DNA of 40,876 nt from Nitrosomonas eutropha (GTDB taxonomy: Bacteria; Pseudomonadota; Gammaproteobacteria; Burkholderiales; Nitrosomonadaceae). Shown here piece after piece: positions 18,569 to 28,241 of this stretch. The DNA is taken from contig NZ_FPBL01000012.1 in NCBI RefSeq assembly GCF_900116685.1, positions 1 to 40,876 on the forward strand, written 5' to 3'. Under the pieces are notes generated by a model, which saw nothing but the letters and a program-made list of their open reading frames with translations, did not search any database and was not told the DNA's origin. The number at the start of each line of letters is the position of its first letter. Position 1 is the stretch's first letter. The position numbers were made by a program, and so were the translations under genes.

Positions 18569-19402
18569 TTATGACAATATCAGCGGGAAATTATCGATCA
18601 GCCGAATTTTATCCAGCCACGCCGCGCCCAATATAACCAAATCGGAATCGCATGCTGTTGCCGGTAACAGCATGCATTGCTGTCGTACTGAAATATAATC
18701 AACTTTCCAACCCTGCATATTCAGCCTTTCGATGGCAGACCATTCCAAATGTGAGAAATTCCGTTCACCCGAAGCAATACTTTCTCCAATTTTCTTCAGA
18801 TTACGAGCCAGCTCGCTCGCTTTCTGCCGTTGGATGTTATCAAGGTAATTATTACGTGAACTGAGCGCCAGGCCATCTTCTGCCCGTATCGTCTGGCCAG
18901 CAATAATTTCTACAGGCAAATTCAGCTGAGTAACCATCCTGCGGATAACCTGCAGTTGCTGATAGTCTTTTTCACCGAATATCGCAACCTGTGGCTGCAC
19001 GATATTGAACAGTTTCAATACAACCGTTGTCACCCCACGGAAAAATCCGGGACGACAGGCACCTTCCAGCGTATCTGCCACAGGTGGAAGCAGCAACTGA
19101 AATTCCTGCGGGACAGGAAAAAGTGTTTTTTCACCTGGAATAAATACTATATCCACACCATTTTCTTCCAGCAAGCGACAATCGTTCTCCTGGGTACGTG
19201 GATAGCGGTCATAATCCTCATGCGGAGCAAATTGCAAACGGTTGACGAAGATACTGACGACAGTACAACCGGCATGCTGCTGCGCGATCCGCACCAGAGA
19301 TAAATGGCCTGCATGCAGATTACCCATGGTTGGTACCAGGGCTATTGAAGCTTCATCTTGAAGCCGCGCACGCAACGATGCAATATCAGTAATTATTTCC
19401 AC
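18569..19402 (-). CDS. panC: pantothenate synthetase
   Basis: PanC condenses pantoate with beta-alanine using ATP. The 277-residue protein has [15 protein letters not shown] with the nucleotidyl-transfer HAGH motif, [33 protein letters not shown] and [10 protein letters not shown]. The usual N-Q of the second motif reads N-R (FVNRLQF rather than FVNPLQF/FVNPTQF); the rest is canonical. It lies 23 bases after panB on the same strand as the last gene of the pcnB-folK-dNK-panB-panC set. Its 3' end faces the phosphorylase gene with only 23 bases between. Confidence 0.96.
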   Translation of the reverse strand: MEIITDIASLRARLQDEASIALVPTMGNLHAGHLSLVRIAQQHAGCTVVSIFVNRLQFAPHEDYDRYPRTQENDCRLLEENGVDIVFIPGEKTLFPVPQEFQLLLPPVADTLEGACRPGFFRGVTTVVLKLFNIVQPQVAIFGEKDYQQLQVIRRMVTQLNLPVEIIAGQTIRAEDGLALSSRNNYLDNIQRQKASELARNLKKIGESIASGERNFSHLEWSAIERLNMQGWKVDYISVRQQCMLLPATACDSDLVILGAAWLDKIRLIDNFPLILS

Positions 19403-19425
19403 GTAAATGATTCGTATCGCGCTTG

Positions 19426-20235
19426 TCAGAACGTATGTTCATGCACAGGAAATTCTCCGGCTTTGACTGCTTTCACATAATTCCTAACCGCAGCCTGAAT
19501 ACTGTCTGCACCTATCATGAAATTTCTGACAAAACGCGGCAAAGTACCATTACTGATGCCTAACATATCGTGCAACACCAAAACCTGCCCCGAACATACC
19601 GCACCAGCACCAATGCCGATAGTCGGGATAGACAGTGACCGGGTAATTTCCTCTCCCAGTGCAGCTGGAATCAACTCCATCACGAGCATGGCCGCCCCTG
19701 CCTCCTGCAATAGCAGTGCATCCTCCAGCAATTGTCTGGCATCATCAGGTGTTTTCCCTTGAATTTTATAGCCGCCTAACTGGTGGACAGACTGGGGCGT
19801 TAGTCCGACATGGGCACATACCGGAATGCCACGACAGGTCAAAAATTCTATGGTTTCTGTCATATGCCTTCCCCCTTCAACCTTAACCATCTGCGCACCG
19901 GCAGCCATTAACCGGACTGCATTCCTGAATGCTTCCTGTGGAGACACCTGGAACGTGCCAAACGGCATGTCAGCCAGAATAAATACGCTGTGAGTGCCGC
20001 GTTCTACACAGCGAACGTGGTAGATCATTTCATCCAGCGTAACCGGCAAAGTACTGGTCTGACCCTGTATCACGTTTCCGAGCGAATCCCCCACCAGCAG
20101 AATATCAACCCCTGCATTTTCCAGTACCGCAGCAAACGTTGCGTCATAACAGGTCAGGGCCGCTATTTTTTCCCCTTCCCGGTAAGCATTCTGCAACGTT
20201 GAAACCGTTATGCATTTTGTAACCGGCCGACCCAT
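19426..20235 (-). CDS. panB: 3-methyl-2-oxobutanoate hydroxymethyltransferase
   Basis: PanB makes ketopantoate from 2-oxoisovalerate and methylenetetrahydrofolate. The 269-residue sequence carries [22 protein letters not shown] (metal-binding Asp), [41 protein letters not shown] and the late IGIGAG and [10 protein letters not shown] segments. The length is as usual for the family. It follows the deoxynucleoside kinase gene after three bases and precedes panC, so the two pantothenate genes are co-transcribed. Confidence 0.97.
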   Translation of the reverse strand: MGRPVTKCITVSTLQNAYREGEKIAALTCYDATFAAVLENAGVDILLVGDSLGNVIQGQTSTLPVTLDEMIYHVRCVERGTHSVFILADMPFGTFQVSPQEAFRNAVRLMAAGAQMVKVEGGRHMTETIEFLTCRGIPVCAHVGLTPQSVHQLGGYKIQGKTPDDARQLLEDALLLQEAGAAMLVMELIPAALGEEITRSLSIPTIGIGAGAVCSGQVLVLHDMLGISNGTLPRFVRNFMIGADSIQAAVRNYVKAVKAGEFPVHEHTF

Positions 20236-20238
20236 CTA

Positions 20239-20883
20239 TTAACTGGCTCCGACATTAAAATATTCACGTGCGCTGCGCATCTGGTCAATGCGTGTCAATA
20301 ACAGATCAAAATCGGCAATACTGTTCGCTAGATCAATATGTTCGCTATTCACAATCATGACCGGTGCCCGATCGTACTCATGAAAAAATTGCATATAGCG
20401 CTCTGCCAGGCGTCGCAGATAATCCTCCGATATGTGCTGCTCCAGCGTATTGCCACGTTGCCGTATACGTTTAATGAGGACTTCGGGTGAAACCTGCAGA
20501 TAAATCACCAGATCAGGCGCGGGTGCATCGAGGGGCATCTGTTCGCAGATCTGCCGGTATAACCCGTGTTCGGGTTCACTCAACGCAACAGCTGCAAACA
20601 ACTGACCTTTCTCAAATAAAAAATCACTCACAACCGATTGTGAGAAACTATTTTCCTGCCTCATTGATTGCAGTTGTTGCCTGCGCTGAAGCAAAAAAAA
20701 CAACTGGGTTGACAAAGCATATCTGGACATATCCTCATAGAATTTCTCCAGAAATGGATTAACCTCCGGCTTCTCCAGCATAAGTGAACAGTTCAACCGG
20801 GTTGCCATATTGCGGGCAAGGCTGGTCTTACCCGCACCGACAGGTCCTTCAACGACAATATAGCGGCAGCGCTCAAGATTCAT
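20239..20883 (-). CDS. deoxynucleoside kinase family protein
   Basis: Starting at the ATG at 20883, which overlaps the folK stop (ATGA), the product has 214 residues. The P-loop is GPVGAGKTS near residue 13; then come EKPEVNPFLEKFYEDMSRYA, SQLFFLLQRRQQL-type sequence, VSDFLFEKGQLFA and the lid-like RIRQRGN. These fit the dNK/dCK-like kinases (deoxyadenosine/deoxyguanosine kinase type) that salvage deoxynucleosides. Substrate preference cannot be read from sequence. Its place between folK and panB is a recurring betaproteobacterial arrangement. Confidence 0.88.
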   Translation of the reverse strand: MNLERCRYIVVEGPVGAGKTSLARNMATRLNCSLMLEKPEVNPFLEKFYEDMSRYALSTQLFFLLQRRQQLQSMRQENSFSQSVVSDFLFEKGQLFAAVALSEPEHGLYRQICEQMPLDAPAPDLVIYLQVSPEVLIKRIRQRGNTLEQHISEDYLRRLAERYMQFFHEYDRAPVMIVNSEHIDLANSIADFDLLLTRIDQMRSAREYFNVGAS

Positions 20884-21392
20884 GATGATGCAATATACTC
20901 CAATGGTTGTTCCATACACGCAGTCAGACAGGCAACAGCCGGACCTCTTCCCGGAATCACGCAATCTACTGCGATTTCCAGCAATGGTTGCAGTACAAAA
21001 GCGCGCTCATGCATACGTGGGTGTGGCAACACAAGTTTTGTATCACAGTGTTGCAGGTTTCCGAATAGCAGAATATCCAGATCAAGGATACGCGGGGCAT
21101 TGGGAAAAGTACGCACGCGGCCGCAGGTACACTCTATTTCCAGCAGCGCATCAAGCAGGTGATGCGGTGTCAGACTCGTCTCCATTTGTACTACTGCATT
21201 GATAAAATCGGGCTGATCAATGTTGCCAATCGGAGCAGTACGGTAAAGTGAAGAACGTTTTATCAGACGCGAATGCTCTAGTCCAGCTAATAGCAACATC
21301 CCACGCCTGACCTGAGACAAAGGATTCTCCAGGTTGCTGCCCAAGGCAATAAAAACCTGGTTGCTAGATTCAGGATAAAAATCAGATGTCAT
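20880..21392 (-). CDS. folK: 6-hydroxymethyl-dihydropterin pyrophosphokinase
   Basis: HPPK transfers pyrophosphate from ATP to 6-hydroxymethyl-dihydropterin in folate synthesis. The 170-residue sequence has the family blocks VFIALGSNLENP, SSLYRTAPIGNIDQPDFINAV, RILDLDILLFG (metal-binding Asp pair) and LPHPRMHERAFVLQPL. Its start overlaps the pcnB stop and its stop overlaps the kinase start, both as ATGA, so the three genes are translationally coupled. Confidence 0.97.
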   Translation of the reverse strand: MTSDFYPESSNQVFIALGSNLENPLSQVRRGMLLLAGLEHSRLIKRSSLYRTAPIGNIDQPDFINAVVQMETSLTPHHLLDALLEIECTCGRVRTFPNAPRILDLDILLFGNLQHCDTKLVLPHPRMHERAFVLQPLLEIAVDCVIPGRGPAVACLTACMEQPLEYIASS

Positions 21393-22777
21393 GAGATGTC
21401 CTGATTAACGGAGGAGTCTACTTTTATGCTTTCCGATTTACTACTGCGGCGACGCTTTCTGCGACGTTTTGTCGGGGCCTCCTGCAGCAACATTGTTTCC
21501 CGAGCAGCATTATCGGTATTTTTGAATGTTTGCCACCATTGTCCCAGCTCTTCGTCAATTTCCCCACTTTTACACCGCAACAGCATAAAATCGTAGGCGG
21601 CAGGGAAATGCGGATGCTCCAGCAGGCGAAATGGCTTGCGACCCGCGCGCGCCAGAAACCTTGGCTGCAAGGACCAGATATCATAAATAACGCCATCATG
21701 CCTGCGCGGAATAGCCAATCGGCGGCGCTGAGCTGCCAGAACATTGCCCATCGCCTCATGTAATAATGCGGGAATATTTTTTTCATCCGCCTTCAGATGA
21801 ACATTCCATACCGCCAGCACTTCATGCCACAACAATGCTGCAAATAAGAATCCCGGCGAGACCGATTTACCTTGCCGTACTCGCTCATCCGTATTTTTTA
21901 GCGCCAGAGAAATAAATCGTTCACCCAGAGGCTGCTCCAGAATTACATCCAGCATCGGCAACAATCCATGATGCAATCCTCGCGTTCGCAAATCAATCAC
22001 AGCTGTCAGTGCATGACCGGAAAACAATAGTTTCAGCATCTCGTCAAACAAGCGCGCCGCCGGAACATTCAGCAATAATGGCGCAAGATCACCAATGGGT
22101 GCAGCCGTCCTGTCATCGATCTGAATGCCCAGCTTGGCAGCGAGGCGTACCGCTCGCAACATTCGTACCGGATCTTCCCGGTAACGCTGCTCGGGTTCTC
22201 CGATGATGCTCAACCGCTTTGCCATGACATCTTCGAAACCACTTAGATAGTCAATGATCTCCTCTGTAGCAGGATTATAGAACAAGGCATTGATAGTAAA
22301 ATCACGACGTCTTACATCCTCTTCCTGGCTGCCAAAAAAGTTATCGTGCAACAACCGTCCGGTGGCATCGATATAAGCATACTCTTTATCAGATTGAATC
22401 AGATCACCAGCCGCCTTACCACGAAAAGTGGATACTTCCACGGTTTCTCCCTTGCTCATAACGTGCACCAACCGGAAACGCCGACCAATAATGCGTGAAT
22501 GACGGAAGATTGCGCGTACTTCTTCAGGCGTGGCATCAGTAGCAATATCATAATCCTTGGGCTTCAGCCCTAACAGCAGATCACGGACGGCACCACCCAC
22601 AATATAGGCAGAATAACCTGCCTGCTGTAAAGTCAGAGCAACTCTTAGCGAGCCGGAACTGATGCTGCTGCGCGAAATTCCATGACGCTCACATGCAATG
22701 GCCCGGAATGCCGGAGCAGCTGTAACAGAAGCCGTGGAACCGAAGGAAAAAATATGATGCAGAAATTTACGGATCAT
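21389..22777 (-). CDS. pcnB: poly(A) polymerase I
   Basis: PcnB adds poly(A) tails to RNA and promotes their decay. From the ATG at 22777 (MIRKFLHHIFSFG, the usual kind of N terminus; a TTG 12 bases upstream is possible) the protein has 462 residues. The nucleotidyltransferase core shows YIVGGAVRDLLLGLKPKDYD, ATPEEVRAIFRHSRIIGRRF, RRRDFTINALFY and the RNA-binding region. The C terminus is very basic (KRRRKRRRSSKS), as in other PcnB proteins. It is the first gene of a five-gene minus-strand set through panC. Confidence 0.96.
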   Translation of the reverse strand: MIRKFLHHIFSFGSTASVTAAPAFRAIACERHGISRSSISSGSLRVALTLQQAGYSAYIVGGAVRDLLLGLKPKDYDIATDATPEEVRAIFRHSRIIGRRFRLVHVMSKGETVEVSTFRGKAAGDLIQSDKEYAYIDATGRLLHDNFFGSQEEDVRRRDFTINALFYNPATEEIIDYLSGFEDVMAKRLSIIGEPEQRYREDPVRMLRAVRLAAKLGIQIDDRTAAPIGDLAPLLLNVPAARLFDEMLKLLFSGHALTAVIDLRTRGLHHGLLPMLDVILEQPLGERFISLALKNTDERVRQGKSVSPGFLFAALLWHEVLAVWNVHLKADEKNIPALLHEAMGNVLAAQRRRLAIPRRHDGVIYDIWSLQPRFLARAGRKPFRLLEHPHFPAAYDFMLLRCKSGEIDEELGQWWQTFKNTDNAARETMLLQEAPTKRRRKRRRSSKSESIKVDSSVNQDIS

Positions 22778-22879
22778 GCCTGGATGCAATACCTGTGAAC
22801 GGCAAATTATACACTTGGTAACAAATTAGACTTTGATGAAACATCGGCCTACAAAAGAATCGAAATCTTGAACAGGTTC

Positions 22880-24037
22880 TTAGTCCCGACGGTACCCCAG
22901 CAACCCCCACACAATCCGGATAAAGTAATAGCATATCCAGTTCAGTGAACGTTTAATTCGCGACCGGTCTCTCCAGGAACGCTGTAACACCGGATAAGAG
23001 ACTCCCAATGCCTGTTGTAGACTGCCCTGTAATCCCGCTGCAAATATCCGATCCAAGATAATGACATTGGCCTCGCGTGCCAGTAATAAACTGAACGGAT
23101 CAATATTGGAAGAACCAACAGTAGACCAGGAATTGTCGATAACTGCCACTTTGGCGTGCAGATACCCTCGCCGGTACTCGTAGATACGGATACCGGCATC
23201 CAGCAGGTGGCCATACAAAGCATGCATGGCATAATGTTGCAAGCGATATTCCGATTTCCCCTGTAACAGAAGGATAACCGAGACACCACGCTGTGCAGCC
23301 TTGATCAGCGCCTGCCGAAAATTCTTTCCGGGAAGAAAATAGGCACTAGCAATAATAATTTCCTTGCGAGCAACCGCTATTGCCCTGAGATAACAACGCT
23401 CAATGCTATGTCGGTTACGTAGGTTATCCCGAATAACCAACGATGCACGCTGATGACCTGCCGGCAGATTATTACTTATAACAGATGAATAATTTGTCCA
23501 GCGCTTTTTGAAATAAACCCACGCAACCAACATCCACAGATGTCTTGTTGCAGCATGAATTTTTTCCAGTAATGGACCAATAATTTGAATAGCATAATCG
23601 AATCGTGGAAATAACGCATCAGGTTCGTAGCAATCATCGACAATATTGATCCCTCCCACAAATGCCACACTGGCATCCATAACCGCCAGTTTGCGATGCA
23701 TACGACGCAAGCGGGAGCGCTTGAGCCGGAATGAAAAAAATTCCTGCCGATATATCAGTACTCGCACACCTGCTGACAGCATTTCCCGAATTACTTTCCC
23801 GGACAGGCCGAGCGAGCCAAATCCATCAATCAGCAGATGGACAGCTACCCCGCGTTGTGCTGCCCGTTTAAGCGCCTCAGCAATCCGGATACCAGTTGCA
23901 TCGTACTGAAAAATATAAGTTTCGAGATAAATTTCCTGTCTGGCCGAATCAATGGCCGACTCCAGCACCGGGAAATATTCCGTGCCAGAATGCAATAGTG
24001 TTATACGATTTCCTTCGACAAAATCAGGCAAACTCAT
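22880..24037 (-). CDS. clsB: cardiolipin synthase B-like phospholipase D protein
   Basis: This 385-residue protein has two PLD catalytic HKD motifs: HRKLAVMDASVAFVGG in the first half and HAKVAVIDNSWSTVGSSNID in the second. Early sequence is LETYIFQYDATGIRIAEAL, typical of ClsB-like enzymes that make cardiolipin from two phospholipids. It starts with ATGA overlap on the endonuclease/exonuclease/phosphatase-family gene. That order (EEP, then clsB) matches ybhP-clsB of E. coli and supports the call. Confidence 0.92.
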   Translation of the reverse strand: MSLPDFVEGNRITLLHSGTEYFPVLESAIDSARQEIYLETYIFQYDATGIRIAEALKRAAQRGVAVHLLIDGFGSLGLSGKVIREMLSAGVRVLIYRQEFFSFRLKRSRLRRMHRKLAVMDASVAFVGGINIVDDCYEPDALFPRFDYAIQIIGPLLEKIHAATRHLWMLVAWVYFKKRWTNYSSVISNNLPAGHQRASLVIRDNLRNRHSIERCYLRAIAVARKEIIIASAYFLPGKNFRQALIKAAQRGVSVILLLQGKSEYRLQHYAMHALYGHLLDAGIRIYEYRRGYLHAKVAVIDNSWSTVGSSNIDPFSLLLAREANVIILDRIFAAGLQGSLQQALGVSYPVLQRSWRDRSRIKRSLNWICYYFIRIVWGLLGYRRD

Positions 24038-24867
24038 TTACGCATAATCTGAGCCGACAACGCGGCATGGTCTGAAATTCTGGACCAGGGGCGATTATGA
24101 AAAATCCGGGCATTTTTTACCTGAAAACCACGGATATAAATTCTATCCAGACGCAGTAACGGCAAAACAGAAGGAAAGCTGCGCGCCGCCTTACCCTGCG
24201 TATGCTGAAAAACCTCAACCAGATTCAAGCGATTAGCCAAAGCCTGATTCGCCACACCACGCCAGTCATTAAAATCTCCCGCGAGTACGAGCGGTGCATC
24301 AGGCGGCACCAGTTGCCGGATGCGTCGCTCTATAGCTTCCAGCTGTTGATATCTTCCGCGCTTAAACAGCCCCAGATGCACACAAATACAATGCAACGCA
24401 TCTTTCCATCCGGGAATGGTCAACTCGCAATGTAACAATCCGCGACTTTCAAATCGATGTGCCGAAATATCTTCATTCTCCCAGCTTGATATAGGAAAGC
24501 GGCTGAGAATAGCATTGCCGTGATGGCCATGGTTATAAACTGCATTCTTTCCATAAGCAAAATCCGACCACACTGCATCTGCCAGAAATTCATACTGAGC
24601 ATCTTTCGGCCAATCCTGGAAGCGGCTGGCGTGCAGCGTATGCTCCCCGATCACCTCTTGCAAAAAAATGATATCAACATTCAGGCTACGCAAATAGTCA
24701 CGCAATTCATGCAATATCACACGCTGATTAAAAAATGACAGCCCTTTGTGAATGTTATAAGTGGCGATATGTAATGTCCGATTAGATTCACGCATTGCCT
24801 CATCCCCTGGCAAAGAAGCAACTCTGTCACTATCCGCAGACGAAACCGGTAGTTTCACCATCGACAT
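24034..24867 (-). CDS. endonuclease/exonuclease/phosphatase family protein (YbhP-like)
   Basis: This 277-residue EEP-fold hydrolase has the core motifs: IATYNIHKGL (Asn), DIIFLQEV (metal Glu), GNAILSRFPI, LVLAGDFNDW (Asp, Asn), LDRIYIRG and the terminal SDHAALSA (Asp-His). No signal peptide is visible. Its substrate is not known; the location next to clsB, as in E. coli ybhP-clsB, suggests a phospholipid-related phosphodiester, but that is inference. Its start overlaps the nadA stop by one base (TAATG). Confidence 0.88.
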   Translation of the reverse strand: MSMVKLPVSSADSDRVASLPGDEAMRESNRTLHIATYNIHKGLSFFNQRVILHELRDYLRSLNVDIIFLQEVIGEHTLHASRFQDWPKDAQYEFLADAVWSDFAYGKNAVYNHGHHGNAILSRFPISSWENEDISAHRFESRGLLHCELTIPGWKDALHCICVHLGLFKRGRYQQLEAIERRIRQLVPPDAPLVLAGDFNDWRGVANQALANRLNLVEVFQHTQGKAARSFPSVLPLLRLDRIYIRGFQVKNARIFHNRPWSRISDHAALSAQIMRK

Positions 24868-25970
24868 TATTTCGAGACTTCAAGCATTTTTTCGAGCGTC
24901 AGCCTGGCCAGACCAGCCTGTGGTTCCGGCACGCTAATCTGATTAACCACGACGTGGCCCTCAACCAGATTTTCAAGCGACCAGGCCAAGTGCTGCGGAT
25001 CGATCCGCGCCATAGTCGAACACATACACACCATCGGCGACATAAACTGAATGATTTTGCCTTCGGACTTGAACTCCTCGGCGATGCGACCAACCAGATT
25101 CAACTCCGTTCCGACCAGCCAGCGAGTACCGGCTTTCGCTGCCCGGATGGTATTGATGATGTACTCGGTCGATCCAACAAAATTAGATGCCTTACACACC
25201 TCAAAGCTGCATTCCGGATGTGAAATAACCAATCCATCCGGATACTGGTTGCGAAAGCGAAGGATATGCTGCGGCTGAAACATTTGGTGAACGGAACAAT
25301 GCCCTTTCCATAACAGGATTTTGGCTTTTTCAATCTGTTCCGGTGTCAACCCACCCATGGGCTCATCAAAATCCCACACCTGCATTTCATCCGGCGATAG
25401 CCCCATCTTGTATCCGCTCCAACGGCCCAGATGCTGATCAGGGAAAAACAGTACTTTTTCACGTCGATCAAATGCCCATTGCAGAATCTTTACAGCATTA
25501 CTGGAAGTACAAACGATACCACCATGTTGTCCGCAAAAGGCCTTCAGATCAGCACTGGAATTGATATAGGTGACTGGTGTCACCCTCTCATCCGGGTCGA
25601 GTACTTCTGCCAGTTCACGCCAAGCACGTTCTACCTTGGTGAGATTAGCCATATCTGCCATGGAGCAACCTGCGGAAAGATCAGGCAGGATGACGGTTTG
25701 TTCAGGGCTGGAAAGAATATCCGCTACCTCTGCCATGAAGTGCACCCCGCAAAACACCATAAAATCAGCATCCGTCTGTGCGGCAAGGTAAGAAAGTTTA
25801 AGCGAGTCTCCGGTCAAATCAGCATGTCGGTAAACATCTGCACGTTGGTAGTGATGTGCCAATATAATGGCGCGCTTTCCCAGCTTTTGTTTGGCTGCAA
25901 CGATCCGTTGCGTACATACTTCATCTTGCAGTAATTCGTAATTCTCGAAATCGATTGCGTTTGCTTGCAT
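24867..25970 (-). CDS. nadA: quinolinate synthase
   Basis: NadA condenses iminoaspartate and dihydroxyacetone phosphate to quinolinate using a [4Fe-4S] cluster in de novo NAD synthesis. The 367-residue product (ATG at 25970; a TTG lies two codons upstream) shows ILAHHYQRADVYRHADLTGD, the cysteine-bearing segments AGCSMADMA, IVCTSSNAVKIL and MVCMCSTMARID, and FFPDQHLGRWSGYKMG. Cysteines at these places normally hold the cluster. It leads a three-gene set with the EEP protein and clsB, and reads away from lptC. Confidence 0.97.
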   Translation of the reverse strand: MQANAIDFENYELLQDEVCTQRIVAAKQKLGKRAIILAHHYQRADVYRHADLTGDSLKLSYLAAQTDADFMVFCGVHFMAEVADILSSPEQTVILPDLSAGCSMADMANLTKVERAWRELAEVLDPDERVTPVTYINSSADLKAFCGQHGGIVCTSSNAVKILQWAFDRREKVLFFPDQHLGRWSGYKMGLSPDEMQVWDFDEPMGGLTPEQIEKAKILLWKGHCSVHQMFQPQHILRFRNQYPDGLVISHPECSFEVCKASNFVGSTEYIINTIRAAKAGTRWLVGTELNLVGRIAEEFKSEGKIIQFMSPMVCMCSTMARIDPQHLAWSLENLVEGHVVVNQISVPEPQAGLARLTLEKMLEVSK

Positions 25971-26135
25971 AATCAATCCAGCTTTATTTATCGTGAAATA
26001 CGACCATAATCACATTAAGATACTTATTCAAGTAAAAAGTGCAAGTTAAAAGACTTGTTTGTAGATCCACCCAATCCCTGCCGAAAACAAAGATACCTGG
26101 TTCTGAATGCTACAACCCTTGTAAAAAAGTAGCTC

Positions 26136-26144
26136 TGCTATAAT
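26136..26144 (+). promoter_or_regulatory. extended -10 promoter before the lpt-rpoN-pts cluster
   Basis: TGC followed by TATAAT is a perfect extended -10 element, with CTTGTA about 16 bases upstream as a poor -35. It would start transcription near 26150, about 110 bases before the lptC ATG. The 290-base divergent gap to nadA otherwise holds only a short tandem repeat (ACAGCGCATT twice, about 26153-26174). Confidence 0.6.
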
Positions 26145-26260
26145 CCCGAAAAACAGCGCATTAACAGCGCATTGCCTATCTCTAACTATACCGTTTGATC
26201 GAGAATGACCGGAAAAACGATTCATACTCATCATCAAGTCAGTGCGTAACATGTTTTAAC

Positions 26261-26842
26261 ATGACACGTTCATTATTTTCAAGACCGTCCGTATGGCTGA
26301 TTGCTTTGCTTCTGCTTACTCTCTGGCTGGACAGCGTCCTGCAGCATCCACGCCTGCAACAGAACAACGATTTGCAACAAGAGGTAGACTACATCATTGA
26401 AAATCTTGAAGGAATACAGGTCAACCATGAATTAGAACAAAACCGTTTTTTCTCGGCTGACAAGCTGACCCACTATTCGACAGAAGATATAACGCAGCTG
26501 GAGCATGTACGCTTTACCAGCATAGAACCGGATAAACCGCTGCTCAGGGTGACTTCTGATCGGGCTGAGCTGACTAAAGACGGAGATGATATTTTCCTAA
26601 CTGAAAATGTTTTTATTATCAGGGGAGGGGATCTGGACAAAGACAAGGTAACTATGCTGACTGATTTTTTGCACCTTATTCCGGATACTGATATCGCCAA
26701 AACCGATCGACCAGTTACCGTGATCAGAATGAACAGTGTTCTCAACGCGGTGGGATTGTTCATGAATAATCAGACCGGTGAGATTTTGATGCAATCCCGG
26801 GTCAAAGCACATGACGAACGTACGCCACGCTCATCCCGCTAA
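26261..26842 (+). CDS. lptC: LPS export protein LptC
   Basis: From the ATG at 26261 the product is 193 residues, the family size, with a single N-terminal membrane anchor (VWLIALLLLTLWLDSVL). A periplasmic domain follows of the LptC type (VNHELEQNRFFSADKLTHYS, RVTSDRAELTKDG, IFLTENVFIIRGGD). LptC passes lipopolysaccharide from the LptBFG exporter to LptA. The Shine-Dalgarno is poor, and a TTG-started extension from 26195 would put a polar stretch before the anchor, so I reject it. kdsD and kdsC, which usually precede lptC, are not here. Confidence 0.9.
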   Translation: MTRSLFSRPSVWLIALLLLTLWLDSVLQHPRLQQNNDLQQEVDYIIENLEGIQVNHELEQNRFFSADKLTHYSTEDITQLEHVRFTSIEPDKPLLRVTSDRAELTKDGDDIFLTENVFIIRGGDLDKDKVTMLTDFLHLIPDTDIAKTDRPVTVIRMNSVLNAVGLFMNNQTGEILMQSRVKAHDERTPRSSR

Positions 26843-26911
26843 AGGATGCCACACCAACACGAATCTTGATTCTTCTGGTTTTCTTATTTTACTTTCTATA
26901 TCTATCGGTTT

Positions 26912-27463
26912 ATGCAATTTCAATATATGTTCCTAAGCTTGTTTCTCGTGTTTTTCTCAGCCATTACCCTGGCTGAACGCGCAGATCGCGACAAGCCGAT
27001 TCATCTGGAAGCCGATCGCGCAACTGTCGAAGATTACAAGCAGAAAGGGGAATTTCGCACCAGCATATTTACCGGGAATGTCATATTGATCCAGGGAACG
27101 CTTATTCTTCGTGCGGATAAAGTTGTGATGAAGGAGGACAGCGCGGGCTACCGGCACGCTACAGCTTATGGCAATCTGGTCAGTTATCGTCAAAAGCGTG
27201 ATGGTGTTGACGAGTACGTTGAGGCGTGGAGCCGACGCGCAGAATATGACAACAAAACCGACAAAATAGAGTTATTTGGAAGCGCGCGACTGAAACGTGG
27301 CACCGATGAAGTAGAAGGAGATTATATTTCCTACGATATTACCAGCGACTTTTTTCAGGTATCTGGCCAACCTCAACCGGAAAATGATAAAAATTCCGAT
27401 CACAGGGTACGCGCCGTGATTCAACCAAAAGCGAAACAACCTGGCGCAGAAACAGAAAAATAA
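26912..27463 (+). CDS. lptA: LPS export protein LptA
   Basis: This 183-residue exported protein has a signal sequence ([15 protein letters not shown], cleavage after LAE/LA) and an OstA-like beta domain: [38 protein letters not shown] and [18 protein letters not shown]. LptA forms the periplasmic bridge that carries lipopolysaccharide to the outer membrane. The tail is hydrophilic and charged. Directly preceded by lptC and followed by lptB, giving the standard export gene order. Confidence 0.94.
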   Translation: MQFQYMFLSLFLVFFSAITLAERADRDKPIHLEADRATVEDYKQKGEFRTSIFTGNVILIQGTLILRADKVVMKEDSAGYRHATAYGNLVSYRQKRDGVDEYVEAWSRRAEYDNKTDKIELFGSARLKRGTDEVEGDYISYDITSDFFQVSGQPQPENDKNSDHRVRAVIQPKAKQPGAETEK

Positions 27464-27513
27464 AACTATCAAAAAACGTATTACCACTGTATACCAGCCA
27501 ATCTGGATTATGT

Positions 27514-28236
27514 ATGAGTGAATTGAGAGCTGAAAATCTGAAAAAAAAATATCAATCACGCACCGTCGTGATGGATGTATCTTTCTCTGTTCGCAGCGGC
27601 GAGGTTGTCGGTCTGCTTGGCCCCAATGGTGCAGGTAAAACCACCTGCTTCTACATGGTGGTTGGACTGGTTCCATTGAACGGAGGGGAAATATTTCTGG
27701 ATGAACACAATCTAAGCCAGCTGCCGATTCATCAGCGCGCCCGGTTGGGATTAAGCTATCTTCCCCAGGAGGCATCAGTTTTCCGTCGGCTCTCAGTCGA
27801 GGAAAACATTCTTGCAGTACTGGAATTACAACATTTTCAGAAAGATGAAATACAGCGGCATCTGGACGGATTGTTACATGACCTGCATATCGGTCATCTG
27901 CGCGAAAGCTTGGGTATGAGCCTATCGGGTGGCGAACGCAGGCGGGTGGAAATTGCACGAGCGCTGGCATCCCAGCCGCGCTTCATCCTGCTGGACGAAC
28001 CTTTCGCTGGTGTAGATCCGATTGCTGTTATGGATATCCAGAGAGTCATAGGTTTTCTCAAATCACGCGGAATTGGTGTACTCATCACGGATCATAATGT
28101 GCGGGAAACACTGGGGATTTGTGATCGTGCTTATATCATCAGTGAAGGAACAGTGCTTGCCAGTGGAGCTCCTGCTGAAATCATCAATGACGGACGTGTC
28201 CGGGAAGTTTATCTGGGGGAGCATTTCAGGCTCTGA
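27514..28236 (+). CDS. lptB: LPS export ABC transporter ATPase LptB
   Basis: This 240-residue ATPase powers extraction of lipopolysaccharide from the inner membrane with LptFG (not in the window). Walker A is GPNGAGKTT, the Q-loop region YLPQEASVF, the signature [15 protein letters not shown], Walker [14 protein letters not shown] and the switch His in ITDHNV. All motifs are canonical, in contrast to the ABC protein at 35155-36852. rpoN follows after five bases. Confidence 0.97.
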   Translation: MSELRAENLKKKYQSRTVVMDVSFSVRSGEVVGLLGPNGAGKTTCFYMVVGLVPLNGGEIFLDEHNLSQLPIHQRARLGLSYLPQEASVFRRLSVEENILAVLELQHFQKDEIQRHLDGLLHDLHIGHLRESLGMSLSGGERRRVEIARALASQPRFILLDEPFAGVDPIAVMDIQRVIGFLKSRGIGVLITDHNVRETLGICDRAYIISEGTVLASGAPAEIINDGRVREVYLGEHFRL

Positions 28237-28241
28237 AAAAT

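Noticed and set aside
26153..26174. Two adjacent ACAGCGCATT units as a CRISPR or regulator array
   Set aside because: Only two short copies without spacers; nothing else array-like in the window.
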